Positions 56,241 through 64,000 of a stretch of 64,000 bases of DNA are shown piece by piece. Below the pieces are notes generated by a model. It was not told where the DNA came from. It was given only the letters and a program-made list of their open reading frames with translations, and did no database searches. A program made the position numbers and the translations under genes. Position 1 is the stretch's first letter. Every line of letters starts with the position of its first letter. This DNA comes from Notamacropus eugenii (Eukaryota > Chordata > Mammalia > Diprotodontia > Macropodidae), in contig NC_092872.1 in the NCBI RefSeq assembly GCF_028372415.1, forward strand, positions 392,544,853-392,608,852, read 5' to 3'.

Positions 56241-58190
56241 GCAGGAGGAGGATTAAGAGAGAAAAAAAGGAGGAGGAGGAAAATTCTGGTCTGTAAAATG
56301 ACTCTGCTCTTCAATAGAACAAGGTAACTTTGCAAAGGAAGGAATGGCTTCTGTCTTCTGAAGAATAACTCCAATGGGAATCAGTGGGATTGAGGGATGT
56401 GACTGAAGATTTCACCTAGAAGTAATGATGATATCTGGCCTTTTTTCAGAAAGAGATTTACAATAATGTAATGCTGTAAAATTTTAAAAAAAATTTATTC
56501 TACCTAGAACCTATAGTTTCTCAATCAAATGTGATCTACTATTTAAAGAAGGTGAAAAACATTGGATACTGGAGAAGGACATGCTGAGGTTTAGCTCTCC
56601 AGGTAAATAACTTTAAAAAGACAAAAACAACAAAAAAGTTACATAGGAAGTAGATAACCAAGACAAATGACATTCTACCTTCTGCCCTGCTACTTCCTTG
56701 ATTCAGTCCACTCGAAACACTGCTGTACACCAGACCTAACAACAGGAGACATTTTTCTAATCCTTAAATAATTAATATATTCATCTTTAAAACTCCTGCA
56801 GTGAGCCTGAGCTATTTTTATTGTTGAGTATAAACTCATCTCACTCACTTTATCCATATACCTGGCCCCAGACCTGAGAGTTCCACCCATCTATCTACCC
56901 AGGACATCTACCATTTATCCCACCTAAAAATGCATACTATACTCCACCAATTTCTATCTTTCTTGGCACAGTCATTAAAGCTTTAGTTCCAATAATTCTG
57001 GAAAGAGTACTTCAATCAACTGCTCAGTGAATTAACTCATCACCCTTCTGATTCCTCAGAGGAAAACTCCCTTCCTTAACCATCACTTCCATTAATGTAT
57101 TATTCTTTTAATCACAAATTATAGTATGTAAATTAATTGGAAAAAGAATGAATCTTGTTATTATCCCATTCAAGATCACAATGCTTATGCACTTACACTA
57201 GGTTGACTCAGAACAGTTGGAATCAACATGATGAAAGTAGATTGAATTGACTTCCCTACCTACCAGTCAGCTGTATACTGGATTGTCTGCCATATGAACT
57301 AGTTTTATTCTTCCTATGCTGTATTTTTAACTTGGTGAGGTTTTTATTTTAATTGTTCATTTTTGTTTTGTTTACTCATAGGTGCCACCTCAAGAAATCA
57401 TGCAGAAGTTTTAGTTCTTAAAGACTCTATGAGTCATTTCAGTGGCTGTTGGTGGGGAGAAATTAATTCTTTAAGGATCATTTAAACCTCAAATGAAATA
57501 GTATCACTCTCACCAAACCACAAAAATTGTGGTCAAAAATTAAATGGTATGCCGAGATCTGTCAAACTATTGTTGCATAATAGTATAATTAATCCTCAAA
57601 AAACAGCCAAGATTTTCAGAGGGACCTGGCAGCTGGGTAGACATTACTGATTGCTTTGATGTATGATGTAACCTTCTTGAAGTTAAAATAACATGAGGAA
57701 AAGCAATTTAAATATTATTAATTATTGATATAATGAAAACTGCTTGTGAATATGAAAAACTACAGGCCAAAGCAAGCATTGGCATATTGAAGATTGGAAA
57801 AAAAATTACTAATGAAATTGAATTTTCATTCAAAGTCATACAAAAATATTTGCCAGACGAAGTCCAGGTGATCCTATAAAAATTAGGTACCTCCATTAGG
57901 TACCAGCAAAGTAGTCAAAGAAAATAATTTTGTACCAGCTAGCTTCCAGCCTATGTGGACATATTAAAAAAAAATTGAAAACGTAAAATAGATCTCTAAA
58001 GAGATGTTGGGAGTAAGGTGAGTAAGGGAGTTTGTTGCTGTCATTTTTTTGACTTGTTTTTTTCATAAAATTTTTAGCTGAAGCTTTGAGAATTCATGAG
58101 CTCACTAAGCAAAAGATTGGAGAGAGATGTTCTAGAACAAATTCTTATGGAATGTTTTTATTACATGTATAAAGAAAAGATGAGGGACCA
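56241..58190. other. No gene; unassigned DNA
   Basis: AGGAGG-rich purines follow the SINE (56,240-56,285). The rest has no element or exon that I can support. Confidence 0.45.
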
Positions 58191-58460
58191 GATAAGGAGA
58201 TGAAGGAAGAATGAAGCATCAGAAACACTGAAAAGTTCTCTGAGAGGTAGAAGAAACATGAGAATGGGAGGAAAGATGATCAAGAAGGAGGAAGAGTTGT
58301 GTAGTGTCAAATTTTGCACATAAATAAAGTAGGATGAGGATAAAAAACAAAAGATCCCCTAAATTTGCCAGTAAGCAGGATATTAGTGACTTTGATTATC
58401 AGTCAAATTCCATTGATTTATAGAGTGGATGTGTAGTGAGGAAATAGGTAGAGCAACACA
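58190..58460 (-). mobile_element. L2 LINE fragment, antisense
   Basis: GAAGGAGGAAGAGTTGTGTAGTGTCAAATTTTGCA and the following GTAGGATGAGGAT resemble the antisense L2 palm region, also seen near 19,550-19,620. Confidence 0.5.
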
Positions 58461-59267
58461 CATTACTTCTAGTAATTTGATAATGATTAGAATAGATGAA
58501 GGAACATGACTTTAAGGGACTGATGCATTCATGGGAAATATCAAGTACATGTTTGAAGAAAAAACACGTTTAAGCATTCTAACATGAATTGGTTTTCATG
58601 AAGATAGTATAACAACATACTTTCAGTTACAGTTTTCAATAGAAATCCTTCTATACTTTATGATTTCAGAGTTCAAACAGACTTCCTAGTTCACCTAGCT
58701 CAATTTGTTCCTGAAGTAAGAGTCTTCTCTAAAGCAGTCCTTCAAAAATGGTCATCAAGCAGCCCAGCACAGGTGTGGAGAGGAGTGCAAACCAGTGTGG
58801 GCCGCACCTTGGCAAGGACAGGACTGGAATAGGCATCAAGGTGCCATGCACCAATAAAAGCTCTGGCTCTCACATTCCTCAACTCACAAATGCCAAAGAC
58901 AACTTCACAGGTCAGTGAGATAACTCTTTCACTTGGGTGAAAATGGAACTCGGCAGTCTAGCCCAGGCTCCAGGCAGCAGTAACTTCCATTGTTGGAGTC
59001 CTGGTCTAAATCCTCTGGAGAAACTGAGCAGCTGATCTGGATCTTACCCCTGAGTGGTTACCCTGGGGTGAGGAGGAGTGCTGGCGTGGTGGAACTAGTG
59101 GAGGCTCTGGAGAGAGAATCCTGCTCACAAACCAGAGCACAAGCCAGGAGAGGAATAAACTCCTCTCCTTTGATTGTGCCACATTGGGAGAACTGAGAAC
59201 TTACAGGTCCCCAGAGTATATCCTCTCCTTGACAAAAAAACTTAAAGTCAAGGAACTCCCTGGGAAA

Positions 59268-60350
59268 ATGTCCAAAAAAGGGGAAAAAAATAAGACAATA
59301 GAAGGTTACTTTCTTGGTGAGAAGATATTTTCTTCCATCCTTTCAGGTGAGGAGGAACAAAGCACACCATCAGAGGAAGACCTAGAAGTCAAGGGTTCTG
59401 CATCCAAAACCCCCAAAATAAATATGCAATGATCTCAGACTATGGAAGAGCTCAAAAAGGATTTGGAAAATTAAATAAGAGAGGTAGAGGGAAAATTGGG
59501 AAGAAAATCAGAGGGATGCAAAAAAAATCATGAAAAGCAAGTCAACAGCTAGTTAAAGGAGACCCCCAAAAAATGTTGAAGAAATTAAAACCTTTAAAAG
59601 TAGACTAACTCAAATGGCAAAGAGGCCCAAAAAATCAATGAGGAGAAGAATGCTTTAAAGAGCAGAATCAGCCAAAAGGAAAAGAAGGTTCAAAAGCTCA
59701 CTGAAAATATTTCTGTAAAAATTAGAATGGAGCAGATGGCAGCAAATGACTCTATGAGAAATCAAGAAATTACAAAACAAAACCACAAAAATGAGGAAAA
59801 TAGAAGATAATGTGAAATATCTCATTGGAAAAACGACTTACCAGGAAAATAGGTCCAAGAGAGACAATTTAAAAATTATGGACTATCTGAAAGCCATGAT
59901 CAAAAAAAGAACCTACATGTCATCTTTCATGACATTGTCAAGGAAAACTGTCCTTATATTCTGGAACCAGAAGGTTAAAAAAATATTAAAAGAATTCTCC
60001 AATCACCTCCTGAAAGAGATCAGAAAAGAAAAATTCCTAGGAATATTGTAGCCAAACTCCAGAATTCCCAGGTCAAGGAGAAAGTATTGCAAGCAGCCAG
60101 AAAGAAATACAATGAAGATAAGACAGGATCTGGCAGCCTCTATATTAAGGGATTGAAGGGCTTGGAGTATGACATTCCAGAAGTCAAAGGAACTAGGACT
60201 AAAACCAAGAATCACCTATCCAACAAAACTAAGTATAGTACTTCAAGGGACAAAATGATCATTCAATGAAATAGAGGACTTTCAAGCACTATTGATGAAA
60301 ATACAAGAGCTGAAGAGAAAATTTGACTTTCAAATACAACAATCAAAAGA
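59268..60350 (+). pseudogene. ORF1 of HAL1 copy E
   Basis: It starts MSKKGEKNKTIEGYFLGEKI at 59268 and stays open to about 59430. The coiled coil then carries many stops. The RRM-like block (about 59840-59900) and the C-terminal domain with the PPERD-like site and KTGSGSLY follow. The TGA found in copies A, D and F is present near 60153 (GGATTGAAGGGCTTGG). Confidence 0.75.
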
Positions 60351-60483
60351 AGCATGAAAAGGTAAGCAGGAAAGAGAAATCATAAGGGACATAATAAAGC
60401 TGAACTGTATGCATTCCTGTGTGGAAAGATAATATTTGCAACTCTTGAAACTTTTCTCAGTATTTGAGTAGTTGGAGTGTTTA

Positions 60484-60562
60484 TACGCACACACACCCAC
60501 ACCCACACACATGCACACACACATGCGCACACACACACACTCATGCACGTGCATGCACACAC
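60484..60562 (+). repeat. CA-rich microsatellite in HAL1 copy E
   Basis: CACACACC, ACACATGC and CACGTGCATG variants, at the shared 3' UTR location. Confidence 0.88.
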
Positions 60563-61011
60563 ACATATAGACAGAGGGCACAGAGTGAGTTGAATAGGAG
60601 GGGATGATATCTAAATATAGAAAATTAAGGGGTGAGAGAGGAATATATTGGGAGGAGAAAGGGAGAATTGGAACAGAGCAAATTAACTCTAATAATAAAA
60701 GTAAGAAAAAGCTTTTTCAATGGAGGGGAATAGGTGAAAGTGAGAGAGAAAAACTGAAGCTTACTCTCATCACATTTGACTTAAGGAAGGAGTAACATGC
60801 ACACTTAATTTGGTATGAAAATCTATCTTACACTGGAGGAAAGCAGGGGAGAAAGTAGGATAGAAGGGAGGAGGGGGTAATTAGAAATGAAAACTTTTGG
60901 GGAGGGATAAGGTCAAAAGAGAGTATAGAATAAATGGGAGTCAGTATAGGATGGAGGGAAATATAGATAGTCTTTCACAACATGACAATTATGGAGATCT
61001 TTAGCAAAACT

Positions 61012-61058
61012 ACACACACACACACACACATACACACACACACACACACATATATATA
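61012..61058 (+). repeat. Second CA/TA microsatellite in HAL1 copy E
   Basis: (AC)n passing into TATATATATT. It lies in the segment corresponding to CTACACAGATATGG in copies A and D, so it is an expansion private to copy E. Confidence 0.88.
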
Positions 61059-61539
61059 TTATATTGAATTGCTTGCCTTCTTAGTGAGGATGGATGGGGA
61101 GGGAGGATGGGAGAGAAATTAGAACTCAAAGTTTTTGGAGGGAATGTTGAGAATTGCTTTTGTATGTAACTGAGAAATAAGAAATACAGGTAATAGGGAA
61201 TAAAAATCTATCTTGCCCTACAGGAAAAGAGAGAAGATGAGGATAAGGGAAGTGAGGGGGCTAAGGGAGGGTAGATTGAGGGAAGGGGTAGTCAGAATTC
61301 AGGGTGCTTTGGGGTGGGGGGAGGAGAGAGATGGGGAGAAAAACTTGAAACTCAGAATCTTGAGGAAATGAATGTTGAAAGCTAAAAATGAATAAATAAA
61401 TTGGGAAAAAGAAAATAAAATTGAATTAGACTGAATCAAAATCAAAGTATATGTTAAAAATGGAAAGCTATAAAAATTCTGAAAAAAATTAAAAGTAAAT
61501 CCAAAATAGTCATCAATTCTTGGAAACCCATTCCTGAAT

Positions 61540-62068
61540 GGACTGCCCAATGATCTCTAGAATAAAATATAAACCCCTAACTTTGACATTAAGATCTTTC
61601 ATAAATTGTCTCCAATCGAAAAACTTTTCAACTTAACCACACTTTAGTTCGTTTCATCCACTCTTTGATTTAGAGCACACTGGACTTCTCATTTTTCCTC
61701 ATGTAACACCTTAAGTGCTTTCTCTGTCCCTATACACTCACTGTCCCCCTTCCTCCCCCAACTGGGAATGAATATTCTCCTCTCTTCTTCATTTTAGGAA
61801 TCCTAGTTTTCTTTTAGACTCAGTTCAAACACACTTTCTATGTGAAGGTTTCTCTAATCCTTTCAATTTATAGTTCCTCCCTACCCCAAATTATGTCGCA
61901 TTTACTTTGCTTTTGTTTTATATGTACTTGTGTAAGTAAACTTTGTGTCTCTTCAGACAGATTTTTCCTGAGGACAGGGGCTATCACAGCTTTGCCTTAA
62001 GGCCACCAGAACTTGGCAAAAGTATTATAGGTATTTAATAAATGCTTATTGATTTGTTGGTTGATTAA
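61540..62068 (+). mobile_element. L2 LINE 3' end, sense
   Basis: TCTCTAGAATAAAATATAAACCCC, GACATTAAGATCTTTCATAAATTGTCTCC, the 'GAGGACAGGGGCTATCACAGC' block, and the terminal GTATTTAATAAATGCTTATTGATTTGTTGG follow the L2 3' order. Confidence 0.8.
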
Positions 62069-62084
62069 TTGATATAGCTAAATG

Positions 62085-62287
62085 GCACAATGGGCATAAT
62101 ACTGGGCATGAAGTCAGTAAGACCTAATTTAAAGTCTAATTAAAACCTCAGAAACTTAATTACTATGTGATCCGTGGCATATCACTCATTCTCTGACTCA
62201 GTTTCTTCATATTTAAAAATAAAGCAGTTGGACTTGGTGGCTTCTAAGTTCCCCTTCACTTCTAAATCTAGAATTCTGTGACTGAGG
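62085..62287 (+). mobile_element. tRNA-derived CORE-SINE of marsupial type, sense
   Basis: A head with CTAAATGGCACAATGGGCATAATACTGGGC, a core with CAGTTTCTTCATATTTAAAAATAAAGC, and a tail GTTGGACTTGGTGGCTTCTAAGTTCCCCTTCACTTCTAAATCTAGAATTCTGTGA. This matches a family I know from marsupial genomes. Confidence 0.75.
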
Positions 62288-63215
62288 AAAAATTTACTAC
62301 CTCTTTAGTCTGACTTTTATACTTTTGGCTGCTTCTAATTGTTAGGAAATTTCTTTTATCTTTTCCCCTGCATAATAATGGTAAACCAGCTTCTTGGTAA
62401 TTTCTACCTAGCTCTTCCATCTGCAAGATTATAGATCTTAAAATACTTGAAGTTTAGATGAAGTTCCATTAACCAATCTTTTTTTTTTCAGTTGAATCAA
62501 CTCATCATTATAATCACTTTCTTCTGTGTATACTGACTTTGAAAATCTCAAACTTTGAGGAGGAACATTATATTTCTATTACCATAGTCTAAAATGGCAT
62601 TCTTGGCTCTGACTGTCATGAAACAATGCAAATATAATGTTCTACTGGTTCCTTAAGTTCCTGTGGCCCTAGTTAAACAAATTGCTGTCTTTTCTGTCCT
62701 ATATATCACTAGTTGATTGTTTGAACCTATGTCAAGGTTTTTGCATTTATTTCATTAAATTTCACCTCATTAGATTTAATACATCATTCCAACCTGTCAA
62801 CATCATTCAAAATGATAATTATTTTCCACTAATTTTTTTCATCTGCAAATTTGTCAAGCATGAGGACTATGTCAACATTCAATAATAATGATGTTGAAAA
62901 AATAACACTCAGGAAAAGGTCCTAAGTAATTCCTTGAGATCTTGTAGAAATTTGGCATTGAGCAATTAATTACTTCTCTGGGTCCAGTAATTCAACTGAT
63001 TGTGATACCATCTAATATTTCCTCCAGTCCCGTAGGAATCTATGTCTTTGTCTAAGAGAGTATCACAATAATTTGATAAACACCTTATTGAAATCCAGTT
63101 ATAATGTTTCTAGAACATTCCTGATCCAGTCATCTTGTCAAAAAATGAAGTGAGGATACTCCTGTATGACTTATTCTTGAAAGAGATAACTGGTTTTTAA
63201 CTATCATTGTTCTGC
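62288..63215 (-). mobile_element. CR1/L3 LINE, antisense
   Basis: The plus strand starts with the complement of the L3 3' region (on the minus strand AAATTTCCTAACAATTAGAAGCAGCCAAAAGT, about 62320-62350). It continues to the antisense RT-linked block: TCATCTGCAAATTTGTCAAGCATGAGG, GGTCCTAAGTAATTCCTTGAGATC, CTGGGTCCAGTAATTCAACTGATTGTGATACCATCTAAT, and TCTTGTCAAAAAATGAAGTGAGGATACTCC. It is a very old LINE class in mammals, with no coding left. Confidence 0.78.
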
Positions 63216-63284
63216 TTACCATGTGATGCCAGTCCAGTCCTTTTCAGATATAGATGATCTTCAACCCTCTTCAAGATTATTATT

Positions 63285-64000
63285 TATTGTAAGGCTGGTT
63301 TAATATTAGAGAAACTTATCAGAATAATTCTTTATATCAAAAACAAAACTTTATATCAGTAATAGAAACCATATGATTATCTCAAATGCAGAAAAAGTTT
63401 TTGAAAAAATACAACACAAATTCCTATTAAAAACACTAGAAAGCATAGGAATAAAGGGAGATTTCCTTAAAATGATTAATAGTATCTATCTAAAACCTTC
63501 AGCAAACATTATAAATAATGGGGATAAGCTAGATGCATTTCCAATAAGATCAGGTTGAAACAATGATATTCATTATTTCCAATGTTATTCAATATGGTAC
63601 TAGAAAGGTTAGCTTTAGCAATAAGAGAAGAATAAGAACCTGAAAGAATTAGAATAGGCAAAGAAGAAACTAAGTCATCACTCTTTGCAGACAATATGAT
63701 AATATACTTAGAGAGTCCTAGAGAATCAAGTGAAAAACTACTTTAGCAAAGTTGCAGGATATAAAATAACCCCACTTAATAAACTCACCTTGGCATTTCT
63801 ATATATTAGAAAAAAAATCCAACAGCAAGAGATAGAAAGATAAATTCAATTTAAAGATACTGTAGACATTATAAAATATTTAGGAGTCTACTTGCCAAAA
63901 CAAACCCAGGAACTATATGAAGACAATTACAAAACACACAAATAAAGTCAGATCTAAATAATTGAAAAAAAAATATCAGTTGCTCAGGGCTAGGCCAAGC
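63285..64000 (+). mobile_element. L1 LINE, sense, RT region, truncated by window end
   Basis: Homologous to 4725-5410 of the sense L1. It begins abruptly at the AGLILEKL-type block and runs through the reverse-transcriptase palm to the window edge. Confidence 0.85.
63285..64000 (+). pseudogene. L1 ORF2 reverse-transcriptase fragment
   Basis: A 61-codon open piece (63373-63558: [20 protein letters not shown]...) is followed by frame breaks. The catalytic box is FADN at 63683-63694 where FADD is expected, so the second catalytic aspartate is asparagine. A SGVKQ-type block is shifted by a small deletion near 63555. It is the least diverged RT palm of the three L1s here. Confidence 0.82.

Larger units (their letters stand above)
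58745..61420 (+). mobile_element. HAL1-like element, copy E, 5'-truncated in the UTR
   Basis: Partial 5' UTR (from about 58745), ORF1 (59268-about 60350), CA microsatellite (60484-60562), purine-rich 3' UTR with a second CA repeat (61012-61050), and an A-rich end with AATAAATAAA near 61390-61420. The extreme 5' end and its YY1-like site are missing. No TSD was found. No ORF2 is present. Confidence 0.8.

Overview
This window looks like an intergenic or deep-intronic stretch of a mammalian nuclear genome, most likely a marsupial. The evidence is the repeat content: AT-rich DNA packed with L1 (LINE-1) retrotransposons and ORF1-only half-L1 (HAL1-like) relatives, very long but decayed L2 copies, a CR1/L3 fragment, tRNA-derived CORE-SINEs with the tail typical of marsupial SINEs, two endogenous retroviral insertions of different age, and long microsatellites. 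No Alu- or B1-type SINE was seen. The species cannot be fixed from sequence alone. I found no host protein-coding exon, rRNA, tRNA or CRISPR array; every substantial reading frame belongs to a transposable element or to low-complexity DNA.

Layout. 1-7.2 kb: an antisense internally deleted L1, then a nearly complete but dead sense L1 (ORF1, spacer, ORF2, 3' UTR). 8.0-10.4 kb: a sense L2 copy split by a clean 374-bp solo LTR with a perfect 6-bp target-site duplication. 10.5-12.8 kb: a CORE-SINE, then apparently single-copy DNA. 12.8-15.55 kb: the best-preserved HAL1-like element (5' UTR, ORF1, 3' UTR, TSD). 15.7-17.5 kb: an antisense HAL1-like copy. 17.5-24.7 kb: long antisense L2 copies interrupted by two L1 insertions whose TSDs are still visible; one of these L1s itself carries a 79-bp L1 insertion. 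24.7-27.4 kb: another HAL1-like copy. 29.4-41.5 kb: a dense nest holding an antisense HAL1-like copy with an L1 inside it, an inverted junction, a long sense L1, and two more ORF1 units joined head to tail. 43.4-49.5 kb: an old provirus with LTRs, a primer-binding-like site, a splice donor and an env-like pseudogene, but no recognisable gag or pol. 49.9-54.4 kb: a sense L2 with endonuclease and reverse-transcriptase motifs, split by an antisense HAL1-like insertion. 58.7-61.4 kb: a further HAL1-like copy. 61.5-63.2 kb: L2, SINE and CR1/L3 fragments. 63.3-64 kb: the reverse-transcriptase part of another L1 running off the window.

How the parts relate. L1 supplies the reverse transcriptase and endonuclease. 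The HAL1-like units keep an L1-type 5' UTR (with a YY1-like site near the 5' end), ORF1 and an L1-like 3' end, but lack ORF2, so by family knowledge they would have moved in trans. Eight such units, on both strands, make up close to a third of the window. All three L1 reverse-transcriptase active sites visible here are mutated, so nothing in the window is autonomous today. Nesting gives a relative timeline: L2, CR1/L3 and MIR-type SINEs oldest, then L1 and HAL1, with the CpG-rich solo LTR probably among the youngest insertions.
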